Shown: positions 43,901 through 55,278, numbered from the stretch's first letter. The stretch is DNA of 64,000 nucleotides from Norana najaformis (GCA_964023275.1 OZ029928.1:15702182-15766181); one strand, 5' to 3'. Program-made: numbers and translations. Notes: generated by a model from the letters alone, not told the origin.

Positions 43901-44834
43901 ACGTGTAAGGCACCTAGTCACGTTCAACATACGAATACACAAGTATATCAATAATATTATTCAGATGAGTTTCTTCACAAGTGTTTGTACAAAAAGATAT
44001 GTCACTTCTGAGTGGCCTTTGAAAGATCTTACACAAATTTTTTGACATAGATACGCGTAAATGTAAAGGTAACAAACATGCTTATGCATCTCTAATAAAA
44101 TTCATCAGAAGCATAATGGTAGTTAGAAAGGAGAAGATGACACATCTGCTTAAACACCTATATACATACATATATACATACATATATACATACATGCATG
44201 CATACACACATTCATACATATACATATACATACATACATTCTTGTATACACACATACATATATCCACCCATCAATACATACATTCTTTAATATATACATG
44301 CATATATGCATGCATACATCCATACATACATATACACCCTTATCACGGCACTACATATTTGACATGACTTGCGTGACATTACATAACATTGCAGCATTAC
44401 ATTACATTATTGTTACAGTTACATCAGATTATAATTTTTCTACGTATTCACTTTGAATGAAGCGTCTATTAAATTATAACTCACATAAATGTTAGTGTTG
44501 TTGTCGTCGTTGTTTTTGTCGTAATTGCTGTCTTGGTAATCTAAGTAGCTGTAACTTCCGCAACACTCCCACTAAACAAACAACAACACAAACATTGCTC
44601 AGAATCTTACACCTACTACCATTACTACTACTAATGGCACACCTTTATAAACTCTCACAACAACTTCCAACCATATCAACACTGCTATTTATATCATAGC
44701 AAAAACACACCGTAATAGTTTTTAAAAATATTAATTTTTTTATTTATGATGATCATCATGATGAAGATCATGGCAATAATGATGTCAAAGATTATGGTAA
44801 TGATGGTGGTGGTGGTGTGTGGTGGTGGCAATGG

Positions 44835-44868
<34 letters not shown>

Positions 44869-46901
44869 GGTAGTTATAGTGCATGGAGATCAGGATTATA
44901 AGATAAAGATGATCATCATCATACATGAACATCATCATCCACTTTGTATATACATGTCATCATCATCATCAACAACAACAACAACAACAACAACAAAAAC
45001 AACAACAACACAATAATCATCACCACCACCACAACGTACTTATCAGCTCTAACAACTTGATCATTGTAGCCTCTGCATACGAAGCCGGGTGGTAAGGCCT
45101 CTCCATCGCCACCTGATCTCGCTACCGACAGTGTGCAGTAAGTGTACTCATTTTTATAGTTGTCTTCGTTAGGGGGCGCAAGTGCAGTTGAAATCTCTAG
45201 ACATATCTCTGCTCTGGCGGAAATTTGAACTACCAAACTCTGGGTGTACGGTCCAAAATAGTAACCAGTATGCTAAACGAGTTCATCCATCATTGAAGAG
45301 GAACCGACCTGTTGTTGCACGGGATTCCACCATGAAGAATACATATCATCGGATGTTTCGTTAAAGTATCCAAGTTTGACATAGCCAAGCATCTCCTCTG
45401 CCACAACTTCGTCGCTAAACTAATCAAAGTGACCAAAGGAAATGAGCTACAGTCAATGACGGCAGACGAACAACAATTCCAAGGGTAAGTGTCTATTTCC
45501 AAATGTTTTGAATGTAATTCATAATTTCCTGACTAGTTTCAGTTTCCTTCTGATCTGTTGCAATTACTATCATAAGACAATTTACTGTTATTATTGTTTT
45601 ACTTGTAGTAGTAGTAATATATATATTTACCCAAAGTAGAAATGATCTTTCTCTTAAACGTTCTCCAGTGAATACAGAAATGTCTCTTGAATTATACTTA
45701 GTATGTGTTGTTGTTGTTAATATTATTATAATTATTATAATTATTATTATTATTATTATTAATATCTTAAATATTGAACCTTTAATGAGCAGAATACTGA
45801 TATAATGTACTCACTGCAATCCAAAAGATGGCAGTTACTAACACGATCGCTGATTCTGTCAAAACGATGAGTACGACCAGCAAAATATACTGCAATATTT
45901 TAAGCAATAATAGGCTCATCAGTTTCAAGATAATACTGTTGGAAGTTATTTTTTAAATACCGGGATATTGAGGATTAAGCACTAGGTTAAATCTATTCAA
46001 GAGCAACCACTCACGATATGCAATCATGCTGATAATCTATATATATATATATATATATGTATGCTGCATGCATATATGTATACATACATACATGTACATG
46101 TATGTATTTATGCATAATTGTACGTATGCATGTATATATGCACGTATGTATGTATGTATGCATATATGTATGTACGTATGTATGCATTGATGTACATGTT
46201 TGTAATTTTGTATTAGGACACTTAATATAGCACATTTAGGTACCTCACAAAAGTGCCTATTCCAGTATTGCTTGCTGTAAATGTGCAAATAGTTCCCTTA
46301 AAACTTCGATCTTCCTTAGCGTCATCTAGTGCCTAGCTGCGGACAACATGTTAGACGTAATATATTTTTTAACAACATTGTTACGCTATATTGTGGACTG
46401 ACGCAGTCCATACAGAGGATTTAAATGGAGTGGCGTTAACTCAAGCATTCATGGAACAATCTCAAAAGTGCCGGGCAGAGGCCATGCGTTCGTTATAGAA
46501 AACTTTGTATATATGTATGCATTAGTCGAGCAATTGGACATCGTATTCTTTATCCACGGTGTTTACATGGCTAGGAATCCACGCAACCGCAAAGTGAAAG
46601 CCATACGATTAATCCCGCTGCCACCTTCAGGAAATAATAATTAATCAGCAGGTCTTATCGCTAAACAAAGTAGGACGAATGTATGTACATGTACGACCTA
46701 GAGGCCTAAGATTTTTAAATGAGCGCATTGTCTACGTACAAGAGATAATGGAAACTTTACTTAGTGTGATTAATGATGAGTTGTAATAAAGTGCAAGATA
46801 AGAATGATTATTTATGAAATTAAATGCAGATCTAACAGAAGCATATAAATCCATGAAGGCTGAATGTAGAATCTAGTAGTTTAATGTTATTATTATTATT
46901 T

Positions 46902-46941
<40 letters not shown>

Positions 46942-48437
46942 AATAACAACAACAACAACTACTACTACTACTGCTGCTATTATTATTATTATTTTGTTAT
47001 TATTATTGCTATTATTATTAGTTTGTTTCTTTTTTTGTTTTTTTTAGTCGAGGTATACGTGATCCCTCAGGATTTTAAAAATGTTATTATTATTATCAAA
47101 AATATTAGTTCTGCATTATTATTACTATTAATGTCTCAGTAGAACTGGAGCGTTTGCTGAATTCAGAGATCATAATCAGTTTATAAAACTCTGAATCGGT
47201 TTTCATAGAGCTAACTTACTAAACAGAGCGGAATGCAACTGCAGTCGGAGATCCAAACTCCCAAGAGACCGAGAAAGCCCAATACGAAGATCAAGGCTCC
47301 GACTGTTATGAACGTATAGACAGCGAATGCCCACGTATCGTTGTCCATTCCAGCACTTTCGGCTGCTCCCAGGGCTTCGAAAGCTTTCGGGTCAACCGCT
47401 AACCAGACGCCAACGCCCAGCATCACAGCACCAGTTACCTGCAACATATTGGCACCCGGTAGAATATCTTGTTCAATGTAAATGTAAACGTACAAAGTTT
47501 TTCAATGAAGACCGTATGACTTCGACCCTACTCATTTTTCAATAAATTTATCTGGTGAGATCCTTCACCACCGCTTACATCATTTGAATCACTTTGAATC
47601 ACTTTGAATCATATTGGCAGCCTTAGAATATATAGTTAAAGGTAAATGCAATTGTACACGTTTTTCTTTACCGACAGTATAACCTCCACACTGTTAATTT
47701 TTTTCAACGCCACGCCATTTAAGGTCCCTGCGTACCGTCCGTGATAACGGAGATTCGAATTGCTTAGATAAGCCACGATCGGACTGTGAACCGGCATTCT
47801 CAGGCACTGTGGCGCATTGAAGTACCTTTTAGCCAATGTACCTAACCAGGCCAATAATATTACGGGCGTCGAGAAGGTTTTTAGAGAGTGGTTGCCAGGG
47901 TAGGAGTTCCTTGGGAAGCGAAATGCTGGGCATGTCCCCAGTCGCAAGGAATTTTTGAAGCATTTGGAGGATGATGGAAGTAATTATGAATAGGTTTGTT
48001 TCGATGCAGACTAATGTGAAATTTGGGGATGCATTTTTCAGTAATACAGATGTGCTTCCACAGATGAATTTTACGCAAATTTAACCCATTTATAGCAAGT
48101 GATTTTGATGCCTTTAACGGCAAATATGAGAAGATCAGCAAGTTTATAGCCGCATGATCCGGACGAGCCAGCCGTATATCCACTTACGTCACTTTTGGCA
48201 GCGAAAGATTCACAAATAAATGTTCATCAGGCACTAATAAACAAATAAAAAACAACATATGCAACCTCTGCTTGTGTTTCAGTTGACAAAAAAATGCGAC
48301 CGTCAAGTACAAGCAAAATTAACCAACGGGCTAGAGTTGTCTACAAAATCAACGTCTACGATGTCAATCAATCATTCGATCAAACTCACCCAAAAAACGG
48401 CGTTGAAGCCAAACATGATTAATTTAATGCGCTCCAT
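39440..48437 (-). CDS. Tetraspanin 1, complete eight-exon gene
   Basis: A four-pass membrane organiser protein of the plasma membrane or endosome (tetraspanin). Exons, minus strand: 48,437-48,390; 47,438-47,220; 45,889-45,815; 45,419-45,309; 44,571-44,485; 43,913-43,827; 40,451-40,368; 39,514-39,440. All are phase 0 and flanked by AG and GT, giving 261 residues. Exon 1 encodes MERIKLIMFGFNAVFW. TM1-TM2 are in exons 1-2, TM3 is residues 90-114, and TM4 is about 218-250. The large loop has CCG at 154-156, a second TCC at 184-186, Cys198 and a GC at 210-211, six cysteines in all. The usual GCCG motif after TM2 is GLLG here, so a normal palmitoylation pair is missing. Donor GTCGGT of exon 4 and GTTGGC of exon 7 are weak but also used in paralogues. 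Intron 6 holds a DNA transposon. The exon model was built by hand, without transcript evidence. Confidence 0.88.
39585..39750 (-). repeat. SINE S2 in intron 7 of tetraspanin 1
   Basis: Minus-strand copy with A-box side GGTGGCCGATTGAAAGAGCG and a mutated B box. The orthologous, more deleted copy is at 59,540-59,672 in unit 3, so the insertion predates the duplication. Confidence 0.68.
40850..41045. repeat. (GAT)n and (AGAACA)n arrays in intron 6
   Basis: GATGAT tract at 40,857-40,925 and AAGAACAAG tract at 40,965-41,045. Shorter equivalents lie at 60,630-60,720 in unit 3. The Met-rich and Glu-rich frames are artefacts. Confidence 0.92.
41186..41313. repeat. Left terminal inverted repeat
   Basis: Perfect for 12 bp, then imperfect with gaps, ending near CAGGTCTAGTTTCTCAGATAT. 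Pairs with 43,693-43,811. Confidence 0.85.
41627..41634 (+). promoter_or_regulatory. TATA box of the transposase gene
   Basis: TATATAAA lies 28-35 bp before an initiator-like CCGCAGTC (A at 41,662), with GGTCG at 41,688-41,692 close to the position of a downstream promoter element. This is a coherent animal RNA polymerase II core promoter 136 bp before the ATG. Spacing and motif agreement are the only evidence. Confidence 0.5.
41771..43495 (+). CDS. Transposase of the CACTGG element (574 aa)
   Basis: Intact single frame filling the element between its inverted repeats. The N-terminus has two paired-cysteine sets, CYIC (23-26) with CKTC (67-70) and then CYFC (103-106), suggesting zinc-binding DNA recognition. 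An acidic serine-rich linker lies at about 152-182. The core has FIDSSKRSLK (Asp271), CVDLKMVNFLLG (Asp325), CFLCLWDSR (344-352), LHIKLG (392-397) and SEEQGERFHQD (Glu519/520/523). The two aspartates and late glutamate would suit an RNase H-like DDE core, but that is inference. I recognise the block as typical of a protein family found in many copies in arthropod and cnidarian genomes, usually left as uncharacterised. TTTTTTAG lies just before the ATG region, so a short upstream exon is possible. Lack of disruption suggests recent activity. Confidence 0.85.
   Translation: MRTSLRLWLLPDGAALTIQTHSCYICGEYTLKANRKPISEFVKRAYVGYFGVKLGDQDKQWAPHTVCKTCIEQLRHWTTGKRSCLKFGVPMVWREQINHFDDCYFCMVNIIGINRNNRHKLSYPDIPSARRPVPHSDIVPVPPFRKLPQLSDDDTCMSNIGQDDESEESGGSDSDFQSTSHSERFDQKELSDLIRDLNLSKESSELLASRLKEKNALQPGTKITIYRNREKDLLPFFTEDNNLVFCNDISNLLKKIGLSDYNPDEWRLFIDSSKRSLKCVLLNNGNKFGSIPIGHSTRMKEEYNAISLVLEKIKYKEHQWVICVDLKMVNFLLGQQSGYTKYPCFLCLWDSRAKHEHWTRKDWPSRKDMVVGAQNVIKESLVARDRIILPPLHIKLGLMKQFVRALNKEGSCFEYIVHKLPGITMEKLKAGIFDGPQIRQLMNDPLFIPSMNEIESCAWSSFVLVTKNFLGNKKADNYAQLVEDMLLHFNKLGCNMSIKVHYLHSHLDRFPENLGDFSEEQGERFHQDIKTMENRYQGRWDAHMMADYCWNIMRDCSGRCHTRKSYKRSFFGVE
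43608..43613 (+). terminator. Polyadenylation signal AATAAA of the transposase gene
   Basis: AATAAA 113 bp after the transposase stop codon and inside the element. Confidence 0.5.
43693..43811. repeat. Right terminal inverted repeat
   Basis: Inverse of 41,186-41,313. It ends 15 bp from the GTATGA donor of tetraspanin exon 6 (43,826-43,821, minus). Confidence 0.85.
44155..44345. repeat. (ATAC)n in intron 5 of tetraspanin 1
   Basis: Short tetramer array; a larger array occupies the same place in unit 3 (62,780-63,165). Confidence 0.93.
44740..45015. repeat. (GAT/GGT)n and (CAA)n arrays in intron 4
   Basis: ATGATG/GGTGGT triplets and (ACA)n; matching arrays at 50,828-51,030 and 63,565-63,845. 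Confidence 0.9.
45055..45292 (-). repeat. tRNA-derived SINE, family S7, in intron 4
   Basis: Minus-strand head with TAGCATACTGGT (A box) and a diverged B box. The unit 2 copy (51,050-51,305) has the perfect B box GGTTCGAAC. The body includes TGCGCCCCCTAACGA and ATGGAGAGGCC. It begins about 15 bp beyond the exon 4 donor and is shared by units 1 and 2, with a remnant in unit 3. Confidence 0.7.
45700..45765. repeat. (ATT)n in intron 3
   Basis: TTATTA triplets; equivalent at 51,719-51,802 in unit 2. Confidence 0.85.
46036..46290 (-). repeat. (TATG)n plus retroposon 3' end in intron 2
   Basis: A (TA)n/(TATG)n array at 46,036-46,200 abuts, on the minus strand, an end reading AAAGTGC..(AT)AATATAGTGTGCC-like sequence. 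Same arrangement at 52,196-52,400 in unit 2. Confidence 0.7.
46885..47045. repeat. (TTA)n/(ACA)n array in intron 2
   Basis: Triplet array, with an expanded equivalent at 53,535-53,860 in unit 2. Confidence 0.93.
47485..47850 (-). repeat. SINE S1, two nested partial copies, intron 1
   Basis: ATGTAAATGTAAACGTAC and the GACCGTATGAC body occur twice in succession. The right end has the tRNA-like AGGCGCATTGAAGTACCTTTTAGCCAATGTACC. Equivalent at 54,215-54,570. Confidence 0.65.
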
Positions 48438-48577
48438 CCTCTTCCTTGAATTTCCTTCACAAAACTGATCAAAATTGAAAACTCTTCCCTAAAACGGCGT
48501 CATCAAACTACCGCGTTGCTTGTTGATTTCTCTCCACAGTTCATGGGTGTTTGCTATGCGACTATGTGGAGCTCAGG

Positions 48578-48585
48578 CTTATAAT
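48578..48585 (-). promoter_or_regulatory. Candidate TATA box of tetraspanin 1
   Basis: Minus-strand ATTATAAG about 145 bp before the start codon. The surrounding CTGAGCTCCACATAGTCGC is conserved in unit 2, where GTTATAAT occupies the same place (55,461-55,454). It is a candidate only. Confidence 0.35.
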
Positions 48586-48639
48586 CTACAGCCACAGAGA
48601 TAGCAAAACAACAACGATCTCAAAGTCTAACTGCCGAAG

Positions 48640-49085
48640 AGAACTAATAAGGTACTCAGGGCATTTGATTGGCTGCTTATGAACATTAAGGACATTATCT
48701 TGAACATGGTGTGTGAGCGATTGGTGCTATGGCAACGACTCTGGCCATCCATGACTCACTCATTCATTCACTCATTCTGAGCATTTGCAAATCTACTGAG
48801 GCGCTCAAAAGTGCTATTGAGCAGAACATCGACAGGGACTTATCAGCATTTGTACGGGCGACCATACAGTGGAATACTAAGACATCTGAGTCAGCTCAGA
48901 CTGTCATGCATACGGGGTCAATTTTTGAGAACTAAACGAAAATTGATAGCTTAATTCGTCCTGATGTTGGATTGCTGCGGTCGTGTGAGTGCTTCAGCGG
49001 AAAGCTTGTTCAAACTCCAGTACCATATGCTCAGCGGAGTTTCTGTTGAGGCGCTAATCATATCGTTATCCATCACCGTTGCATA
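48640..49085. other. Unit-1 tetraspanin upstream region
   Basis: Homologous to 55,505-55,925 in unit 2. No repeat family or exon was recognised; it may contain promoter elements. Confidence 0.4.
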
Positions 49086-49089
49086 AGTA

Positions 49090-49270
49090 ATCGTCATCGA
49101 AATCGTAAACTCAAAATTTCTAAAGCGCTGTTTATAAGCTAAGCGCAGGGTTCCAGCTTATTCACGAGTGCTGCGTCAAGTCAATGAGGTTATCCGAAGA
49201 TCCCAAGTCAACTACTAAATCTGGTTGCTAGAAGACTAGAGAAAGAGATAAGGGTAGAGGAGCTGCCAGA
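49090..49270 (-). mobile_element. LINE 3' end fragment
   Basis: Matches 15,265-15,440; shared with unit 2 (55,930-56,110). Confidence 0.58.
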
Positions 49271-50224
49271 ATGGGTTGTGTTTAAGCTGAGAGAAATGGG
49301 AAGGCGGTGGACTCAATGGATCAGGATAAGATTTCTTGAAAAGATGAGACTTCAATTTTGAATGGGATACCCGAGGAATAATAGATAGAGGGGCTTGAGA
49401 CAGTTGATGGTGGGTGAAGGGTAGAAGAGGTAGAGGAACGAAGAATTTGCTTTGATATTCTGGCAGCACACCTAATTCTCTGCACCAAAAGATAATAATA
49501 AGTAAGTAAAAACAAGTTAATCCTTTTTGAATCGATGTAAAGCTTATATCACATAGACCGCGATTTTGAACATGCCGACAACTATCAACTCTGGATGGGA
49601 CTCTATTGGTTTGGCTCTTCGTGTGTGCGAGGGCCATAGCAGTGCTGACTTTTCCAGTTGTCTTGGCGTTATTTGCTTTTAGGTAAACTTGTTGTTCTTA
49701 ATTAACTTTAATACCACTTAGCAAGCGCTGCACCTCCTACCTCCCTAGGAGGTATTAATTCCAGCCAGAAATAGAAAGAAGCGCAGCGCTTTTGACAAGT
49801 AATAAAAGTCGCTACATTAAGTGTCTAGTTGCACACAAACACACTAATGCACATGTGTGAAATTACTAAATATGCCGAATTGCAAGGGTGTCGCAAAACT
49901 GCTGTACGTATGACTATCTGCCTGATCTAATGATGAATTGATGCAATGGAAGTCAATTTATTGCGAGGGAAGTCTATACAGATGCAACTTCACATGGGTT
50001 GAAAACGTAGACTGGGCACATTGAAAACATGAAACCCAACGTGTATGGAATAGAGGGTTCGAAGTCCAGTATGAGTTGTTACTTCTTCTGATTAACCTGA
50101 AGAGCTGCAAATCCGAAGAGTTACTCAGAAGAATTTGATGGGCATTTCATTGGAACGTAAATCAATACAGGATGTTCTTAGTCCCATTCTCTTTCCGTTA
50201 TACCTTCGTTATCAATATCTACTT

Positions 50225-50470
50225 ATCAAGCTCTTTCCTTAACCAAGTTTTCTTTACCATGCACCTTTCTTTACCCGCTTTTCTTACCATGCTCTTTTCA
50301 TCATTAAGTTTCCATATCTTGCACTTTTCCTTACCCACTTTTCTAACTACGCTTTTCAATATCCATTTTACCATGCTCTTTCTTTACAACGTCTCTTGCT
50401 ATATCCTTTTCCTTATCAAATTTTCTTACCATGCTCATTTCCTTTCAAAAGTTTCTTACCACGGCCAATA
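50225..50470. repeat. T-rich minisatellite, unit 2 copy
   Basis: Same degenerate 20-bp units as at 38,300-38,545. Confidence 0.85.
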
Positions 50471-50827
50471 TCTAATGTAGTCCAATATAATTTATCCAAT
50501 TACCCAATCTACCTAATCTATAAAATGCTGTGGTTCAAAGACTTAAACTTCGACTTTATCACAATGTCACACTGTATGAAATGATAATCGGTGTCCGATC
50601 TTAAAAGAAATCGACAGCAAAACATTAAACCAGACAGAGATATATATCTTCGAAGACCAACTAATGAAAAAGGCACAACAAACGAACTTAAAACTATTCC
50701 TCTATCACAGTCAATAAAAGAAAAAACCTATACGTTACATGTATCTTAATATACATCACCTTGAAATTTATATATATATCATCTCAAATACACAAATCAA
50801 TAGTTTAAAAAACATTAAGTTATATAT

Positions 50828-51030
50828 TTATGATGATGATGATGATAATGATGATGATGATGATGATGGCGATAATGATGTTAAAAATGATGGCAATAAC
50901 GGTATTGGTGGTGATGGTGCATGAGGACTAAGGTTATGAGAGAAAGATGACGATCTTCATCATAGTCATCACCATTATCATCAACTCTGTATATATATAT
51001 TATCATCATCATCATCACCACCGCCACCAT
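50828..51030. repeat. (GAT)n and (CAT)n arrays
   Basis: ATGATG at 50,831-50,905 and ATCATC at 50,985-51,025, inverted relative to one another. Confidence 0.92.
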
Positions 51031-51049
51031 CAGAACATACATATCAATT

Positions 51050-51305
51050 TTAATAACTTTAATAACTTGATTATTGTAGCCTCGGCACATATTGCAAGAA
51101 GTCGGGTGGTAAGACCTCTCCATCGCAACCTCATCTCGCTACCGACAGTATACAGTAAGTATACTCATTTTATAGTTGTGTTCGTTAGGGGGCGCAAGTG
51201 CAGCTGACATCTCTAGACATATCTGCGCCTTGGCGGAAGTTCGAACCCCCAACCTCTGGATCGACGGTCCAGAACACTGACCAGTATGCTAAACGCATTC
51301 ATCCA
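51050..51305 (-). repeat. tRNA-derived SINE S7, unit 2 copy
   Basis: Best-preserved copy: A box TAGCATACTGGTCAGTG and B box GGGGGTTCGAACTTCC on the minus strand. Confidence 0.75.
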
Positions 51306-52195
51306 TCCATCGAGGAACCGACCTTTTGCTGCATGACATTCCACGATGAAGAATATCGATCATTGGATGTTTCGTTAACGTAAAATAATGTGACATCGAA
51401 TAGCATCTGCAGTGCCACCTCTTCGTTAACCTATTCAAAGTGACCACAGGAAATGAGGTACAGTCAGTGATAGCAGGTGAACAACAATTCCAAGGATAAG
51501 TGTCCACTTGCAAATGTTTTGAATTTAGTTCTTAATCTCCTGACTAGTTTCAGTTTCCTTCTGATCTTTTGTGAATAATATTTCAAAGGCAACTTACTAT
51601 TATTATTGTTTTACTGGTATTAGTACTAATATTAGTATTTACCCAAAGTAGAAGTTATCTATCTCTCAAAAGTTCTCAGATGAATACAGCAATGTCTCTG
51701 GAATTATTTTTAGTATGTGCTAATATTATTATTGCTGCTGCTGTTGTAGTTGTTGTTATCATTATTACTATTATTGTTGTTATTATTATTATTATTATTA
51801 GCCTATTATAATTATCTTGAATATTACTGCTACTTACTACTACTGCGTGCCATTCCACAACCCTTACTACTACTAACCTCTTACTCCACTTATGATTCTT
51901 TCTATTTCCAAAGAAACCTTTATTAAAGAGAAGACTACTGTGTAATGCACTCACTGATACCCAAAAGACGACAGTTGCAGCTATGATTGCGATTTCAATC
52001 AAAATGACGAGTACGATCAGGAAAGAATACTGCAATGTAGTAAGCAATCATATGACTATATATGATTCAGTGAAATTACATGATAGTTCTGTTGGAAGTT
52101 ATTTATTACATGTAAATACCGGGTTATTGAGGATAAAGACTAGGTAGGCCTATTTAAAAGCAACTACTCACGATATACAAACATGCCGAAAATTT

Positions 52196-52400
52196 TATAT
52201 ATATATATATATGAATGTATGATGTATGTATATATGTATACATACATACATGTACATGTATATATGTATGTATGTTTGTATGTATGTATTCATGTGTATA
52301 TATGTATGTACGGACGTATGTATGCATGAATGTATGTATGCATAAGGACACTTAATATAGCGCATTTTAGGCGCCTCACAAAAGTGCCTATTCCAGTATT
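52196..52400 (-). repeat. (TATG)n plus retroposon 3' end, unit 2
   Basis: Array at 52,196-52,345. On the minus strand the sequence GTGAGGCGCCTAAAATGCGC, then TATATTAAGTGTCC, leads straight into it. Confidence 0.72.
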
Positions 52401-52769
52401 GTTTGCTGTAAATGTGCGAATACTTCACTTAAAGCTTCGGTCTTCCTTAGCGTCACCTAGTGCCTAAGTAAGCACAACATGTTAGACGCAATATATGTAT
52501 TAACTGCTATGTAAGCTATATTGTGGACTGACGCAGTCCATACAGAGGATTTAAATGGAGTGGCGTCAACTCAAGCATTCATGGGACATCTCAAACGTGC
52601 AAGGAAGAGGCCATGCGGTCGTTATAGAAAACTTTGTAACATGCATGCATCAATCGAGCAATTGGATATCATATTCTTAGCCATGGTGATTACATGGCTA
52701 GGAAACCACGGAATGGTAAAGTGAAATCCAAACGATTCGTTCCGCAGTGCCACCGTCCTCGTAGGCCTA

Positions 52770-53293
52770 GGATCCTGCTACACTGCACAACTCCAGTCTG
52801 TCTTGAATGCTGCGGCTCGCCTGATTGGTGGCATTCCTATAAGTTCGGCCACATTTCTTCATTTATGCTGCCACATTTCTTCATTTATGCTGGAATAATT
52901 GCATTGGCTCCCTATACGGGAACGTATTCTCTTCAAAATCTCGACCTTCAGGCGGAACTGTCTTGTTGGCTGTGATCCCTTATATCTAAGGGAGCTCTGC
53001 ACCCCATTTCTTCTATTCCTGGCCGCAGACCACTACGCTCGTCGGTTCAGGGCAATCTTGCCGCCCTTCTAGCTCGAACTACCACCGATCAGGGTTGCAG
53101 CTTTGCTATTGATGGCCCTGCTACATGGAATGACTTACCTACCGACCTTCGACAGGAGGTTATCTCTCTCTCCCTTCCTCTTTCGTAAGCGCTTGAAGAC
53201 CGTATTATTCCCACGTTTTGAGACGACGGGCCGGGAGCGCCTCTGAAGAGCTACCTTGAAGCCGCGCTGTACGCATTTACGATTACGATTGAG
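52770..53293 (+). pseudogene. LINE 3' half, private insertion in unit 2
   Basis: The plus strand reads LQSVLNAAARLIGGIP and later WLPIRERILFKI, RLKTVLFPRF, with frameshifts. These are conserved ORF2 blocks of CR1/L2-like LINEs. It ends GCGCTGTACGCATTTACGATTACGATTGAGG. Unit 1 lacks it at the matching place (about 46,625), so the insertion followed the duplication. Confidence 0.75.
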
Positions 53294-53534
53294 GAAATAA
53301 TTAGTAATTAGCTGGTCTTATCGCAAAACAAAGTAGGATGAATGTATGTACGACCCAGAGGCCTAAGAGTTAAATATGAGGGCACTGTCTGCGTACAAGA
53401 GACAATGGAGGCTATGCTTACTGTGATTAATGATGAGTGGTAAAGCATAAGATAAGAATTATTAATTATGAAACTAAGTGCAGATCTAATAGAAGCATAT
53501 AAATCTATTAAGGTTGAATGTACGAAACTATTAC

Positions 53535-53586
53535 CTTATTATTAATATTATTATTTATATTATTATTATTATCATCATCATCATCA

Positions 53587-53618
<32 letters not shown>

Positions 53619-53680
53619 GTCATTATTTTTTACCAAGGTAAGTATAATCATTGTTATTATTATTATTATTATTGTTATTG

Positions 53681-53729
<49 letters not shown>

Positions 53730-53860
53730 TACTACTACTACTACTACTAATACTACTATTAGTATTATTGTGTTTTTACCCGAGGTATACATGGTCCCTC
53801 AGGATTTAAAAAAATGTTATTGTTATTATTATTATTATTATTACTTTCAAAAGTATTACT
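53535..53860. repeat. (TTA)n expanded array, intron 2 of tetraspanin 2
   Basis: TTATTA, ATCATC and ACTACT triplets. Unit 1 has a shorter version, showing expansion after duplication. Confidence 0.95.
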
Positions 53861-54214
53861 ATTATTACTATTAATGTTTCAGTAGAACGTGAACTTTTGC
53901 TGAATTCATAGATCATAATCAGTTTTTAAACTTTGAATTGGTTCTCATAGAGCTAACTTACTATCCTGAGCGGAATGGAACTGGAATCGGAGATGTGAAC
54001 TCCCCACATACCGAAAAAGCCCAAGAGGAAAACCAAGCCTCCGACTGCTATGAACGTATATATAGCTACTGCCAACAAGATGTTGTCCATTCCGGCGTTT
54101 TCGGCGGCTTCCAAGGATTCGAACGCTTTCGGATCAACTGCTAACCAGATTCCAACGCCCAGCATTACGGCACCAATCACCTACAACATATTGGCACCCA
54201 TTAAAATATTTTAT

Positions 54215-54570
54215 TGACTGTAAATGTAAATGTACAAGTTTATTTATAATGACCGTATGACATCGACCCTACTCATTTTTCAATAAATTTATCGGGCGAG
54301 ATCCTTAACCACCGCTGCCGTTTTTGAATCACTTTCAATATATTGGCACCCTTAGAATACCTTGTTAAATGTAAATGCAATTGTATGTAGTTTTCTGTAG
54401 CGACCGTATGGCCTCAACCCTGCCCATTTTTACAAAGCCACGCCATTTAAGGTTCATGTGTACTGGCCGTGCTAGCCCGAGATTCGAAATGCTTAGTTAA
54501 GTCATGATCGGTATGTGAACCGGCATTCTGAGGCACAGAGGCGCCTTGATGTACATGTTAACCAACTTAT
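54215..54570 (-). repeat. SINE S1 copies, intron 1 of tetraspanin 2
   Basis: Same nested arrangement as 47,485-47,850. Confidence 0.65.
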
Positions 54571-54599
54571 CTAACCAGACTGGTCACATAAATGGCGTC

Positions 54600-55278
54600 G
54601 GCAAGGTTTTGAGAGAGTGGGTATCAAGGTAGGAATTCCAGGGGAAGCGAAATGCTGGGCATGACCCAGTCGCAAGCAATATTTAGGCATTTAAAGATTG
54701 TGGAAACAACTGTTAATAACTTTATTTTGATGTAGTCTTGTATGAAATCTAGGAATATATTTCAGTAATACACATTTGCTTTCTCAAATGAACATTAGGC
54801 AAATTTAATCAATTTACAGCAAGTAATTTCGATGCCTTTAGCGGCAAATGTGAACAGTTCAGTAAGTCTATATAGGTAAGATCCGGTTGGGTCGGCCGGA
54901 AGTCCTTTAGGTCACTTCAAGTAACAAAATATTGGCATGGAGTGTTCAGCAGGAAGAATAAACAAATAAAAACAATATATATGCAAACTCTGCTAGTTTT
55001 CATTTGAAAACAAATTCTTTCAAAATCTTTCAAATTGGTGGTCACTGCTTAACCTTCTCAGAAGTTCACATGATCTTAACTGCCGAAAAGTCAAAATTTA
55101 ATATCTTTCACAAAGCAAACCAAAGAATAGAAAATGCTAGAAACGGCGAAATTTCTTTTGTTAAACGCCAATCCAATACAGGCCTTGCTATTAAAATCGC
55201 GACAAAATTAACCAACGGGCTAGAGTTGTCTATAAAGGCAACGTATACGATGTCAATCTATCATTCCTTCAAACTCAC
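54600..55278. other. Intron 1 remainder of tetraspanin 2
   Basis: Homologous to 47,870-48,389. A 117-codon plus-strand frame at 55,004-55,357 overlaps exon 1 antisense and has no recognisable motif. Confidence 0.5.

Larger units (their letters stand above)
38240..50165 (-). repeat. Segmental duplication unit 1
   Basis: It starts at the AATACAGGATGATCTTATT segment that also marks 50,160 and 57,908. It contains a complete tetraspanin gene, SINE and microsatellite insertions shared with the other units, and the private DNA transposon at 41,186-43,811. Alignment by eye of introns and flanks shows clear similarity over most of its length to units 2 and 3. Confidence 0.85.

Noticed and set aside
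44919..45236. Apparent conserved coding exon between tetraspanin exons 4 and 5 in all units
   Set aside because: It is the body of tRNA-derived SINE S7. Copies contain stops or shift frame, and the exon 4 to exon 5 junction is already in phase without it.
53508..53874. Ile/Tyr/Asn-rich frames on both strands
   Set aside because: Translations of (TTA)n; also true for 46,900-47,142 and 61,674-62,003.
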